DNA from: Molossus alvarezi
Lineage: Eukaryota > Chordata > Mammalia > Chiroptera > Molossidae
NCBI GenBank assembly: GCA_037176705.1
Contig: JBAWUJ010000065.1
Location: 1 to 64,000 of the forward strand
Direction of reading: 5' to 3'
Length of the DNA stretch: 64,000 bases
Part shown: positions 38,041 through 50,358 of the stretch, piece after piece
How positions within the stretch are numbered: the stretch's first letter is position 1
Layout of the letters: each line of letters opens with the position of its first letter
Made by a program: the position numbers and the translations under genes
Notes under the pieces: generated by a model
Seen by the model: the letters and a program-made list of their open reading frames with translations, nothing else
Told to the model about the DNA's origin: nothing
Databases searched by the model: none

Positions 38041-38288
38041 AGCGAGTATGGCTCAGCAGTTAGGGTGTTAGCCCACAGACAAGGGCGTCATGAGTTCAAA
38101 TCTGGTCAAGGGCCTGTACCTCATTTGCCATATGTCCCCAGACCAGGTCGGGGTGGTGTGGGTGGCAACCAGTCGATATGTCACATTTACATCAATGTTT
38201 CTGTTTCTCTCTCTCTCTGACTCTGTCTGTCTCTTTCTACCACCCTCTGAATCTGAGATAAAGAGAAAAAGATCCACCAGTGGGGATA
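38041..38288 (+). mobile_element. Ves-type SINE, divergent
   Basis: Starts CCAGCGAGTATGGCTCAGCA and has a B-box-like GAGTTCAAATC, a CATCAATGTTTCTGTTTCTC body and a GGGGATAAAATA tail. It differs clearly from the other SINEs in the window, suggesting another subfamily or greater age. Confidence 0.8.
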
Positions 38289-38870
38289 AAATATTTACAT
38301 TAAATGGAATATAAACAGTAAGAATTGCATGATATTAGATCTAAAAAGACAAATTGTTTCTAGGCACTGGTTTAATGGGTTGTTGCAGATATCACCACAT
38401 TCCGATGCTCAGACTCCAACAGATACCCGCTGGTTTCTGACTTGCACACCACCCCTGGTACCTGAGAGGTTGGGGAGGTAGTAGGGAGGGGCCAGAATCT
38501 ATGGACAGTGGGTGCTTAGGTGGCTGAAATAGTCATGATGGATGAGCCTGGAGTTGAAGACAGAAGGTGGTGCTGGGGTTACTGCCTTGAGATTAATGTA
38601 GAGGACATCTTTCCCTATTATTGTCTCACCTTAAAAATTCCAAGAACCCACATATAGTCTCACCATGGCCACCTGCACCCTCAGACTGAGGGACAGCATT
38701 TCACAAGTAAGTGTCCTCACAATCACTGCTGCCTGGGGAGGAGAGAAGAAAGTGCAGCAGGACTGGAGCCCAGTCACCAGCTGGTCCTTTTCTCACGTAT
38801 CACACAGGTATAGGTAGAGAATCAGAAATCGTTATTTTGAGTTAAAAACAATCATACCACTGAATATTAC
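38289..38870. other. no recognisable gene
   Basis: Single-copy-looking DNA between the SINE and the minisatellite. No convincing open frame. Confidence 0.5.
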
Positions 38871-38871
38871 A

Positions 38872-39165
38872 TAGGAGGGAGAGCGGGAAGGTAGAAGAGA
38901 GGTGCCAGAGGACGATAGAGGACACATAGATGAGAGGGGACAGATAGAGATGACAGATGGCTGACAGATGAGAGATCCAGGAACGGTGACACATAGATGA
39001 GAGGGGACACATTGAGATGGCAGATGAATGATAGAGGACACACAGATGAGGGCAGACAGATGTCAGCGGATGGATGGGTGAGAAACGACAGAGGACTGGG
39101 CATGAACCACAGATAGACGGGAGGTGGCAGATGAGTGTGGGTATAGCACATAGTAGAGCAGCACA
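38872..39165. repeat. GA(C/T)AGATG-rich minisatellite
   Basis: Imperfect tandem text built from ACACATAGATGAGAGGGGACA (seen near 38,919, 38,989 and, altered, 39,038), spaced 50-70 bases, among shorter GACAGATG-type units. All strands stay open for about 200 bases, which explains the reverse-strand open frames here. Confidence 0.75.
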
Positions 39166-40200
39166 TTCAGCATCTATTTCTTTAAAGGTGTGCTAGCAGG
39201 TCCATCAGTCCCCCACTTTGCAGAGCTGGGTGGGGCTACTTACTGTGCGCAGTTCCTGCCAGAGCCTGCTTTATTCTCAGCAGTCTGGCCTGGGCCTGGG
39301 GGCACTCAGCCTGTGGCTTAGCTGGCTGTGTGGGCTTGGACTGTGAGGCTGGGCTGGGGACCCCCCCCCCACCGGGAGGGCGGTGAGGGGTCCAGCATCA
39401 CGGAGCTGCAGCAGCTCCTGTCTGTGGAGAAGTCCTGCACAACCCTGAGGGCCCTGTCCACAGGGGGAGATCGGTGGTTCCCATGGGAGGTCCTGACAGG
39501 CTTCCCAGGTCCTAGGATCTGCAAGTTTGGCTTTGTGTGAGGTGGCACGTGCTGCGACATGCGGGAAGTTTGGGTTCTTTTCAGAACACGTGCTGTATCT
39601 TTTTGTCAAGTTGCCCTGCAGGCAGGAAAGTAAAGGAGAGCGGGTGCAGCTCTGAGGGGCCCCACGGATGGGGGGCGGCAGGGCGGGGCCACCTGCCTGG
39701 GGTGCTGGGTGTGGCAGGAGCGCTGGGCAGGTTAGCCAGAGAGGGGTCACACCCCTGCTTGGAAAAGTCCTGGGCCTGCTGAGGCTGTGTGGGTGTGTCT
39801 TGTGAGCCTGGTGGCAGTAGTGGGTTCATTTCCTACTGCCTGCTGCCTGCTGGGCAACCCTGCATGTGTGTTAGCTGTTCATTGCCTCTCTGGGAGCCCA
39901 AGGGAGCAGAGTCGGAAGTGAGCATGAAAGGGGCCACATACTGAACCTGACAGGTCTTCTCTTCTGTCACGTCCAGGGTGAATTCTTAAATTACACTTCT
40001 TTCCCTGCTGCAGCTAGAAACAGACATGTCCGGGGCCCAGCTTGTGTTCCTGTGGGAAGCCTGCAGATGCTCCAGGAGCTGCCCGCGATGGGAACAGAGA
40101 AGGAAGCCTTTTCAAACAGTTGTGGCTGTGTGCTTCTGTAACCGAGTTTCTGGGAACATGTTGATTGCCTCATTGTTCAGGTAGGCAGTGCCCCGAATAT
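39166..40200. other. GC-rich unassigned block
   Basis: Markedly richer in G+C than the rest of the window, with a C-run at 39,361-39,370. A reverse-strand open frame of 157 codons (39,277-39,750) overlaps a forward one at 39,328-39,540. Neither resembles a family I know, and open frames on both strands are expected in GC-rich DNA. A CTGTTCAG|GTAGGC donor-like site sits near 40,180. It could be a promoter/CpG remnant or a fragment of a transposed gene. Confidence 0.35.
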
Positions 40201-41234
40201 GCAGGTTATTAGTCTTGGATTCTTGTCAGTTCAGGCCTGGAGAGTGGGAAAGTGGAGATTGACAGGAACGTGAGCATGGACACAGCACCGCGGAGAACTT
40301 ACTTACCCTGGCCTCTGAGTTTCAGTGTCAAGGCTGTCAGCGCTTTACCATGGACAGCGCATCGCCACAAGGGTTGTGTCCACAGCATTGAGGCCAGTGA
40401 TTCTGAGGGATAAGAAGAGCCACAAAGACACGTGGGGAAAGTGGACTTTCCATTCCTTGGGAGCAGAGGGTTGAAAAAGTTCCTATTTGAGTAGGCCTTT
40501 GACAATGAAGTAGGTGTGCTGATCTGGAAGAAAGGAAATGACCTGAGCCCATAGATGGTAGTTGTCATAAGGAGGTGACCTTCCTGCCCAAAGTTTTTTC
40601 TCCAGTCCTAAAAAATGTTTATCCTCTAACCACAGTGAATTTTCTAAAATCCTTATATTACGATGTACTTTACAACAGTGCTCCATCGTGTATTCTGATT
40701 CAGTCTTGGAAGGGTCCTGTTTAAACATAGAAGATAAGAAAATCCTGACAACTCAGAAAACACACACCTGCAGTTGTACTGTGAAATTGTATATTAACTA
40801 TTTTACCTGCACAACCAGGGATATTATAAAGACTATTTATATGATAGCGAATCAATTTTGATGAATGAACACAGGAAGGATTTATTCCCTAAATAATGCA
40901 CATGTATATACCCTCTGGGAATAAAAAAAAAAGTTGCCATTACAAAATGATGTAAAATGCACATTTTACAAAGTAATGCCTGCATTTTTTTATGGTATGT
41001 TAGGCTTTTTATTCTTTATTTAGAGGGCATTTTGAGGACTTTTAGAGTAATTGCCAATATATGTATCAGTTCTGCATGACTTAATGGAAGACATTGAATA
41101 ATTAAATGTTTCTTAACTGTGGCATGATGAAGAACTCAATGCTTTTTGAAGAAAATGTTAGATTTGGGAAGGTAATTTGATGTTGACCTTGATTTATTTG
41201 GAGTAATATGTAGCTTTGTAAAATTTATGCATTT
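40201..41234. other. no recognisable gene
   Basis: AT-richer flank. The reverse-strand open frames of 70-90 codons at 40.3-40.7 kb have no recognisable motif. It ends where block R begins. Confidence 0.45.
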
Positions 41235-41685
41235 GTTTGAGTTGAGTGATGTACTGTTTTTCATATTATGTGTAATTATTTTAGTGTCTGAATGGAAAAA
41301 CAAGTAGAGTACAGCAAACCTACCAACCATCTTTAGAATGTGTTGGTAGATGGAGGTCACCACTTTCTTCAAGGCACAGAGGTTGTGCAAGAAACCTGAG
41401 ATCCGGAAGAGGAGGAAGTAGAGGAGAAGGAATTGGAAGTAGAGGAGCAAGAATACTTTGCTCAGGTGGAGAACACTTAAGTAATTTTTTTAAATATAGG
41501 GAAGGAAGGAGACTTGGTTTTGGGTGGTGAACACACACCCCAGTATGCAGATGATATATGACAGAATGGCATTCCTGAATTCTATGTAAATGTATTAAGC
41601 AGCGTCATCTAATAAATTCAATGAAACAAAATGTAGATAAAGCATTTGTAAGTACCTACAACAGTGTAAATTAATACAATATAAA
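41235..41685. repeat. block R, copy 2
   Basis: Diverged copy of 5,222-5,662: the ATGTGTAATTATTTTAGTGT, AGCAAACC and GGAGGAAGTAGAGGAG landmarks are in the same order. It runs directly into block U (AATAGGAGTG at 41,709) without an L1, so it shows the pre-L1-A state. Confidence 0.75.
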
Positions 41686-42300
41686 AATGAAAAAGTAAGG
41701 ATGAAACAATAGGAGTGCAAACCAGTATTATGAATGTATACAAATATCTCAAATGTCATTTAAAATTTGAATAAGCAAAATAAACTATATAATTGGTTAG
41801 ATAAGGAGTTTATTCTAACACTCATATTACAAAGGAGAAAGAAGTTAAAGTTTTGAAGTTTTCTTTTCCTCTGTAATATCGGTTTTATGTGTGATATAGT
41901 CACCTAAGCCTTTTTTAAACTAAAGGATCAGACACATGTGGGAGAGGAAATTACACAGGAGCTCCACACAAAGAACCTGTCTTTTGCAGGAGAAATTACC
42001 ATGTGTCACAAAGAGATTATAGTTGGGCTATATCTTACACATAAAGAAAAACAAGATATCAGAAGATTTCATTATAATTGATAGTAGTTGTGGTTGAAGT
42101 GAAATTCATTTCTTATAAAAGTAAATATTAAAAATATGTAATACTAGTGAACAATAGCATAACAAAGAATATATCCGGTACAGTATGCCAACTCCACATC
42201 TAAGAAGTATGAAAACATTTTTAGTGCCCTTGAACACAACAGTCTAATCCTTAAGGAGTCACTACCATTTCTCCCCTGACCCACCGACCAAACATCAACC
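41686..42300. repeat. block U, copy 3, part a (no gene)
   Basis: The first 150 bases match 12,440-12,600 and 24,615-24,775. Beyond about 41,835 similarity is patchy, with CTTTTGCAGGAGAAATTACCA near 41,982 possibly equivalent to 16,457. No coding signal. Confidence 0.6.
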
Positions 42301-42309
42301 TCTATTCTG

Positions 42310-42940
42310 AGTGTATTGATGTTACTGTTCTTCATAAATCATACTCATGAAGTGGAACCACACGTGAATATAGCATGTAGCTTGTGTCTGTTAGCGTGCC
42401 TGTTTTCAAGAAACATCCATGTAGCATGGAAGAGTGAATCTCACCTTTTGTGGCTGAATGAATATACCATTGTAGCTGCAGTTACCACACTTTGCTTTCC
42501 AGTTCATCTGGGCTCTTTCCCTCTAGTACTGTGGTGAGCCTCCTCGTACACACATTTTGTTCCTTGTTCCAAATATTTGGGGTGTATAATTTAGAGTGAA
42601 ATTTCTGCAGCATATTTAAGTTTAGAGGGTAATGTTTTCTAAGGAATCTCCAATTATATGCACAGCAGCTGTACCATTTTACATTTCGGTTATCCATGAA
42701 TAGGATCCCGGTTTTCCACATCCTCAGCAAAACATGCCATTTTTATTTTTCTAACATTGGAGACTAATTCACCTTAGTTTTGATTTACCTTTTTCTGAGG
42801 AGCAGTTACATGGAACATCTCTTCATGAGCTTATTGGTTCTGTGTTCTTCTTCTTCAGAGGCATTTCTATTAAAGCTTTCGTCCATTTAACATTTTTGTC
42901 ATATTGTTGCCAAGGTGTACATATATTCCAGATAACAGAA
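42310..42940 (-). mobile_element. ancient L1 (L1M-like) fragment
   Basis: The plus strand reads like the reverse complement of an old mammalian L1 3' ORF2/UTR region: CATCCATGTAGCATG, GGCTGAATGAATATACCATTG, GCTGTACCATTTTACATTTC and CACATCCTCAGCAAAACATG in order. It is much more diverged than L1-A, B or C. Confidence 0.65.
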
Positions 42941-43372
42941 GGTACATTTTAAAATATTTGTGGTTAATTTACCTTAGTTACTCAAGCAAAGATGATCCAA
43001 ATTCGCAACACAGGAAGCATCAGGGCGTACTATCTACAGACTTTGGGTACCCTGAATATCGCGTTTCATGTTTCCAGGAAGTTTTTCTGTAGAAGACACA
43101 GGTACAATCAAATATTTGTCACTTTATGAAATAACTCACTGCAGTATTATCTTGTAGTGTGTGTGTGTGTGTGTGTGTATAATTTTTGGTTGTTTTTAGT
43201 GATCAAAATGGCTATGATGGGAGCCATTATACAGAATGTTCTGAATATTGGAATGGAGGCTCTTATAGGCAATCATATGAGAGATGTAACATGATGAGAT
43301 TACAGCTTGAATGTCTCACAGAATTAGATATAAGAAGCCAGACCAGATTTTACCATATGTTTAATTTCAATC
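42941..43372. repeat. block U, copy 3, part c
   Basis: 43,260-43,372 matches 17,105-17,220 (CATATGAGAGATGTAACATGA and AATTAGATATAAGAAGCCAGA). It contains a (GT)11 run at 43,156-43,178. It ends in the A-rich target where L1-C inserted. Confidence 0.7.
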
Positions 43373-43388
43373 AAAAAAGGGCAATGTA
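43373..43388. repeat. 5' target-site duplication of L1-C
   Basis: AAAAAAGGGCAATGTA, repeated as A-run plus GGGCAATGTA at 49,374-49,383. The unfilled target is seen, diverged, at about 17,222. Confidence 0.85.
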
Positions 43389-43396
43389 ACTCCACT

Positions 43397-43700
43397 GGAG
43401 CTGCACAGACTCGTGGGCACCAGGGGTATCGGCAGGACCAGGGAACTCGGCGGGAAGTTACTGCTACCACCTCCCTTGCCACCCTGCATGGGCCCTGGGA
43501 ACTCTTTAGCCTGCTAAACTCTTGGCTGGAGCCGCACACACTGGCGGGCACCAGGGGACTCGGCGGGACTCTGCTACCAAGGCTGAGTCCCTCGAACTCT
43601 GCATGCTAAGCCCTCGGCGGGCGCCGTGCAAACTCACGGTGACCAGGGGACTGTCCTGGAAGCTACTTCCACCTCTGCAGTGTCCCACTACTGCGGCTCA
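43397..43700 (+). promoter_or_regulatory. L1-C 5'-UTR monomers
   Basis: GAGCTGCACAGACTCGTGGG (43,397), GAGCCGCACACACTGGCGGG (43,532) and GCGCCGTGCAAACTCACGG (43,619) begin imperfect repeat units that include CACCAGGGG and CTCGGCGGG. They are unrelated to the monomers of L1-B. An internal promoter role is inferred from L1 biology. Confidence 0.5.
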
Positions 43701-44355
43701 GTCCTGGGGCTTCTGCTGAGTGCAACCCCCTCAGCTGGGGCCACAGCCGCAGCCACCCTTGGGTGGAAGCAGCGGCCTCGTGTTAAAAGTCCCAGGCGGC
43801 TCCAGGACGCAGAGTCCTGACAGAGGCTAAATTGGCAGCAGCCACTCACCTTGGGCTCTGGCAGAGGGAAGGCAGACTGGACTGGAACTGTGTGGGGACA
43901 CTCGGGTTTTGGAGGGTGCTAAGAGCTTTTGCTGAGTGCAGCCACGCAGGACTGTGGTCATTTTACTTCTTCTCAGGGCCCTGGGGAGAGGTGGTGGCCC
44001 CTCCCTCAGAGATTCAACCACACCTGGTGGCCACTGAAATGCTAATTGAGGACCATTAACAATGAACACCTGCCTCACTCTCAGGAAATCCTCTTACACT
44101 GAGCACCTCAGGGAGTTTTTCAGGCAACTCAGAAACCAAGGATCTGCAGGTGACCTCTACTAATAGCCTCCAGGCAAAAAAAAGCTTGAGGATAACTACC
44201 AATTCTTGGGCGTGCAACACTAACCAGAAAAGCTAAGACTTGATGGTGTTGTTTAAAGTGGGTCCTCCCTGGCACATCCAAACCCAGGAGAGGGAGCCAC
44301 AAACAGCAGAACACCAACACCCACTGGGAAAACTTGGCAGACTCCAAAGCCCACT

Positions 44356-45269
44356 GTGATAGCCAAAATGGTGAGAAACAGAAACAAAAGCCAAATGAAA
44401 GAACAAGAGACCTCTACAGAAGATGAAATGAATGAGGTGCAGTTAAGCAAGTTAACAGAACTAGAATTGAGAGCCATGATGTTGTGGAAGCTCAACAGCA
44501 TGTGTAAGGACATGAGCACCATGAGTAAAGACATAGAAATGTTGAAAATAAACCAGTTGGAAATGAAAAACCATCAGGAATAAATGAAGAATGACATATC
44601 AGAAATGAAAAACACATTGAAAGGTCTAAAAAGCAGAGCAGGGAAAGCTGAGGACCAGATCAGTGAATTAGAAGACAGGCTAGATGAAATCAAACAATCA
44701 GAAACCAAAAGGAAAAAATGATTAAAAAACAGGAAGACAGCTTAAGAGAACTGTGGGACAATTGGAAACGGAATAATATTCGCATCATAGGCGTCCCTGA
44801 AAAAGAAGAAAGTAAGCAAGGGATAGAGAATATATTCAAAGAAATATTGACAGAAAACGTACCTAATTTGGTGAAGGAAGGAGGCATTCAACTTCAAGAA
44901 GCTCAGAGAGCTCCAAGTAAGAAGAACCCAAACAGGCCCACACCAAGACACATAGTAATCAAACTGCCAAAAATTAAACACAAAGAGAGAATCCTAAAAG
45001 CAGCAAGAGATAAACTACAGGTTACCTACAAAGGAAACCCCATAAGGCTCTCAGCTGACTTTTCACAAGAAACACTACAGGCTAGAAGGGAATGGCATGA
45101 AGTAATCAAGGTCATGAAAAACAAGGATCTGAATCCAAGACTACTCTACCCAGCAAGGCTATCATTCAAAATAGAAGGTCAAATAAAGACCTTTTCAGAC
45201 AAAAAAAGGCTAAGGGAATATATTAGCACCAAACCAGCACTGCAAGAAATGTTAAAAGGAATGCTGTAA
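44356..45269 (+). pseudogene. L1-C ORF1 (two lesions)
   Basis: L1 ORF1p is the RNA-binding chaperone of LINE-1. The frame starts at MIAKMVRNRNKSQMKEQ (a second in-frame Met at 44,371) and has an N-terminal coiled coil (to about residue 75) that meets TAA at 44,581. It continues as KNDISEMKNTLKGLKS...EDQISELEDRLDEIKQ and then shifts frame in the A-run near 44,715. The RRM (NIRIIGVPE) and C-terminal domain (IKHKERILKAAR, ADFSQETLQARREW, RLLYPARLSFKIEG, KPALQEMLKGML) follow in 44,718-45,269. One nonsense and one frameshift inactivate it. Confidence 0.88.
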
Positions 45270-45314
45270 TTACCAGGAGAAATGAGAAGGAAAAGAGAAC
45301 CACACTAAATAAAA

Positions 45315-48300
45315 ATGGCAATAAATAAGTACATATCAATAATCACCTTAAATGTAAATGGACTGAATGCTCCCATAAAAAGACACAGAGTAGCTGATTG
45401 GATAAGAAAGCATGACTCATCTATATGTTGTTTACAAGAGACCCACCTCACAACAAAAGACTCACATAGATTGAAAGTGAAGGGATGGAATAAAATCTTT
45501 CAAGCAAATGGAAAAGAAAAAAAAGCTGGGGTAGCAATACTTATATCTGATAAAAGAGACTTCAGAATGAAGGCCATAACTAGAGACAAAGCAGGCACTA
45601 TGTAATATTGAAAGGATCTATCCAACAGAAAGATATAACCTTGATAAACATATATGCACCCAATATAGGAGCACAAAATATATATTAAAACACTATTGGA
45701 GGACTTCAAAGGAGAAATCAATAGCAATACAATCATAGCAGGGGACTTCAACACCTCGCTCACATCACTGGATAGATCCTCTAGACAAAAAATTAGCAAG
45801 GAAACAGAGACTCTAAATAAAACACTATACCAAATGGATTTCAAAGATATCTACAGAGAACTACACCCCAAAACTACAGAATTCACATTCTTCCCAAGTT
45901 CACATGGAACATTCTCAAAGATAGATCACATGTTAGGGCACAAACTAAGTCTCTACAAGTTCAAGAAGATTGAAATTATATCAAGCATCTTCTCAGACCA
46001 CAATGGCATGAAACTAGAAATCAATTGCAAGAAGAACATACAAAGACATTTTAACACATGGAAGCTAAACAGCATGTTATTAAACAATGAATGGGTCACC
46101 GAGCAGATCAATGAAGAAATTAAAAACTTCCTGTAAACCAATGAAAATAAAGACACAACAACACAAAATCTATGGGATGCAGCAAAAACAGTTCTGAGAG
46201 GGAAGTTCATAGCACTACAGGCCTCCCTTAAAATAGAAGAAAAATCTCTAATAGCTATCTAACGTCACAACTTAAAGAAAAAGAGAGCAAACAAAAAGAA
46301 AACCCCAGAGCAAGTAGAAGGAAGGAATTAGTAAGGATCAGAGCAGAAATAAATGACATAGAGACCAAAAAAACAATTCAGAGGATCAATAAAAGAAAGA
46401 GTTGGTTTTTCAAAAAGATAAACAAGATTGATGGACCCTTAGCTGAGGAAACAAAGAGAGAGAACCCACATACATAAAATCAGAAATGAAAGAGGAGAGA
46501 TAACAATTGACACCACAGAAATACAAAAGATCGTTAACAACTACTATGAACAATTATATGGCAATAAATTCGAAAATCTAAGTGAAATGGACAAATTTCT
46601 AGAAACACATAGTCTCCCAAAACTGGATCAGGAAGAGATAGAAAACTTGAACAGACCAATAACAACAGAAGAAATTGAAGATGTAATCAAGAGTCTCCCA
46701 GCAAACTAAAGCCCAGGCCCGGATGGCTTTACGGGGGAGTTTTACCGAACATTTAAAGAAGAATTAATACCCTTTCTCCTCAAACTATTTCAAAAAATTC
46801 CAGAAAAAGGAAGACTTCATTTTCAATTTATGGGGCCAGCATAATTCTAATTCCAAAACAAGAAAAAGACAGAACAAAGAAAGAAAACTACAGGCCAATA
46901 TCCCTGATGAACATAGATGCCAAAATTCTGAACAAAATACTAGCAAATCGAATCCAGCAATACACCAAAAAAATTATCCACCATGACCAAGTGGGATTCA
47001 TCCCAGGGATGCAAGGTTGGTACAATATTCACAAATCAATAAATGTGATACACCACATAAATAAAATGAAGAATAAAAACCACATGATCATATCAATAGA
47101 TGCTAAAAAAGCCTTCGACAAAATCCAGCATCCATTTCTGATAAAAACGCTCAGCAATGTGGGAATAGAGAGATCATATCTAGACATAATAAAGGCCATA
47201 TATGAAAGACCTACAGCCAACATCATACTCAATAGGCAAAAACTAAAAGCATTTCCCTTAAGAACAGGAACAAGGCAAGGATGCCACTTTTGCCACTCCT
47301 ATTTAACATAGTACTGAAAGTCTTAGCCACAGCAATCGAACAGGAAGAAAAAATAAAAGGGATCCAAATTTTAAAGGAGGAAGTGAAACTGTCATTATTC
47401 GCAGATGACATGATACTGTACATAGAAAACCCCAAAGACTCCACTAAAAGTTTACTAGACTTAATAAATGAATTCTGCAAAGTAGCAGGATACAAAATTA
47501 ACGTCAAGAAATCTATGGCATTCTTATACACCAATGATGAACTCACAGAAAGAGAAACTAAAAAAACAATCCCAATTACCATTGCGGCAAAAAAATTAAG
47601 ATACCTAGGAATAAACTTAACCAAATAAATAAAGGACTTATTTGCAGAAAACTACAGGACATTAAAAAAAGAAATAGAGCAAGATATACAAAAGTGGAAG
47701 CACATACCCTGTTCATGGATTGGGAGAATTAACATCATTAAAATGTCCATATTACCCAAACGAATATATAGATTCAATGCAATCCCCATCAAAATACCAA
47801 TGGCATACTTCACAGAATTAGAACAATTGCTTCATAAGTTCATATGGAATCAAAAAAGGCCTCGAAAACCCACAGCAATCTTGAAAAGGAAGAACAAAGT
47901 AGGAGGGATCACAATACCAGATTTCAGGTTATACTACAAAGCCACTATAATCAAAACAGCCTGGTACTGGCACAAGAACAGGTATATAGACCAGTGGAAC
48001 AGAATAGAGAGCCCAGAAATGGACCCAAGGCAATATGCTCAATTAATATTTGACAAAGGTGACAAAAGCATACAGTGGAGTAAGGACAGCCTCTTTAATA
48101 AATGGTGCTGGGAAAATTGGACAGCTATTTGCAGAAAAATGAAACTAGACCATCAACTTATACCCTACACCAGAATAAACTCAAAATGGATAAAAGACTT
48201 AAATGTAACTCAAGAATCCATAAAAATCCTAGAAGAGACTGTGGGCAACAAAATTTCAGACATCATACGCAGCAGAATTTTTACTGACACATCACCTAAG

Positions 48301-49124
48301 GCAATAGAAACAAAGGAGAAAATGAACACATGGGACTACATCAAACTCAAAAGCTTCTGCACAGCGAAAGATATAATCATCAAAACAGAAAGGCTACACA
48401 CTGTATGGGAGAGCATAATTGCCAATGATATATCAGATAAGGGGTTAATTTCCAATACATATAGAGTACTCATACAACTCCACAAAAGGAAGACAAAGAG
48501 TTTAAAAAATGGGCAGAGGAACTAAATAGACACCTCTCCAAACAGGACATACAAATGGCTAAGAAACATATGAAGAAATGCTCATCATCACTAATCATCA
48601 GAGAGATGCAAATTAAAACAACAATGAGGTATTACCTCACACCTGTCAGAATGGCTGCCATCAACAAATCATCAAACAACAAGTGTTGGTGAGGGTGTGG
48701 AGATAAGGGGACTCTAGTGCATTGCTGGTGGGAATGCAGACCGATGCAGCCACTGTGGAAAACCATATGGTGTCACCTCAAAAAATTAAAAATTGATCTT
48801 CCATTTGACCCAGTGATCCCACTTCTAGGAATATACCCTAAGAAGCATAAAACACCAATCAGAAAGAATATATGTACCCCCATCTTTGTAGCAGCACTAT
48901 TTACAATCGCTAAGATCTGGAAACAGCCCAAGTGTCCATCAGTAGACGAATGGATCAAAAAGCCTTGGTACATATACACAATGGAGTACTACACAGCAGT
49001 AAGAAAGAAAGATCTCTTATCCTTTGAGCCTACATGGAGAGACCTTGAAAGTATTATCCTAAGTGAAACAAGCCAAACAGAGAAAGACAAATTTCATATG
49101 ATCTCACTTATTTGTGGAATATAA
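45315..49124 (+). pseudogene. L1-C ORF2, endonuclease-reverse transcriptase (several lesions)
   Basis: ORF2p nicks target DNA and reverse-transcribes L1 RNA. Pieces in order: endonuclease N-terminus 45,315-45,605 (TLNVNGLNAPIKRHRVADWI, CLQETHLT); endonuclease C-terminus 45,696-46,136 with AGDFNT, KIDHMLG and SDHNGM catalytic motifs; RT 46,907-47,311 ([22 protein letters not shown]); RT 47,281-47,628 with FADDMILY, the catalytic aspartates; thumb and C-terminal part 47,743-48,525; and a cysteine-bearing end at 48,717-49,124 (CWWEC, KIWKQPKCPSVDEW). Frameshifts near 45.6, 46.1-46.9, 47.28 and 48.5 kb and TAA at 47,626 separate them. Catalytic residues are visible, but the chain is broken. Confidence 0.9.
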
Positions 49125-49383
49125 TGATCATAACATTTTGAGGAATGGGGTAGTCCCAGAGACGCGGAAGCGGGGTACAAACTGACAATTTCCTAAGGAG
49201 GGGGGAGGTTGGGGAGGGATGAACCACAGAACTTATATGCATGTATGCATGAACAGTGGACATGGACAACAATCTGGGGAAGGGGCAGCGAGGGAGAGGG
49301 AGGGGGGAATTCGTGGGGGGAAAAGGAGAATCATCTCTAACAAAAATTAATCAATAAAAAATTTAAAAAAAAAGGGCAATGTA

Positions 49384-50358
49384 TGCAGTGAGCTTTGGAT
49401 TAGTTCAAATGCCTTTGAATTATTTTCTTATTAGCTTCTTTAATATAATACATTGCTTTGGGGGATAACGTGGTTGTGCCATCTCCTTTTCTTATTAAAG
49501 AACATTATTTAATAGTCTTTGTTTTGTTATGTCTGTTGCTCATGTACACTGGAGGGTATATTTGCCATTGGTCTTTACAGTGTGTGCAAGGTATCTTCAC
49601 AGTTTTGTTTTTTGTTTTTGTTTTTTGTTTTTGTTTTGTTTTGTTTTTTTATGGTCCAGCGACAGAGAAAGAGAGAAACCTGAAGGAGTTTCCTCTAGCA
49701 TTAAACCTAGGACAAAACATGCCACTCAGGTACATACTCTCTTCTAGGAAATGAACCTGTAAACTTTGCTACTGTTACCAACACTACCACAGGAGTTAGA
49801 ACAGACAGGGGTATTTTAACATTTTTTAAAAACTCTACCCTAGGATATTTTCACATTGATTATTCAGATAGAGTGGGAAGGTGGGAGGTAGAGAGAGAGA
49901 GAGAGTGTGTGAAGAATTTCAATGTGACAGAGAAACATTGATGGGCCTCCTCCCCACCATTTTAACTGGGGCCTAGATTGAACAGCTACTGAGGTACGCA
50001 CCCTTTATCAGAATCGAACCTGAGACTCTCGGTACCAGGACAGATCCTCTAGCCTCTGAGCCAAACCAGCTATATCTGTTTTAACATTTTTCAGTCAGAT
50101 AGAACGTTTGATAGTGTAAAGCTTAGGGACCATATAAAAGTGAGGCTTGCAGAGCATTTTAGAAAAATGTGCCTGAACATGTATTCAAAATCATTTATAG
50201 CTAAAACTATGACTTTTAAACATTATTTGATATAGATGTAAGATCCCTTCACTACCTCAGCACTATCGATATTTTCTCAGCATGGGCACATAAATGTCTA
50301 TGTTTTGCAAAGATTTAATATTTTATTTGTCATGCTATAATGATATAAAAAGTCTTTT
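49384..50358. repeat. block U, copy 3, parts c-d (no gene)
   Basis: Continues block U after L1-C: TTTGGATTAGTTCAAATG at 49,394 equals 17,249 and 29,460. It contains the two old SINEs (49,600-49,800 and 49,805-50,075) and ends at AAAGTCTTTTAA, the L1-B insertion point in the other copies. Confidence 0.8.

Larger units (their letters stand above)
43389..49373 (+). mobile_element. L1-C, youngest-looking full-length LINE-1
   Basis: A plus-strand L1 of about 5,985 bases with precise ends: CpG-containing 5' UTR (43.39-44.35 kb), ORF1, ORF2, 3' UTR and A-tail, flanked by a target-site duplication. Both ORFs are interrupted only a few times, far less than in the other copies, so it is the most recent full-length insertion. 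It splits block U copy 3. Confidence 0.93.

Noticed and set aside
39277..39750. 157-codon reverse-strand open frame
   Set aside because: Proline-rich translation of GC-rich DNA, with open frames on both strands and no family motif; not enough to call a gene.
40010..40190. possible TSPY exon 1 end (KAFS and PSFWEHV phrases with a GT after)
   Set aside because: The spacing between the two phrases is far too short compared with copy 2, and a stop lies between them.
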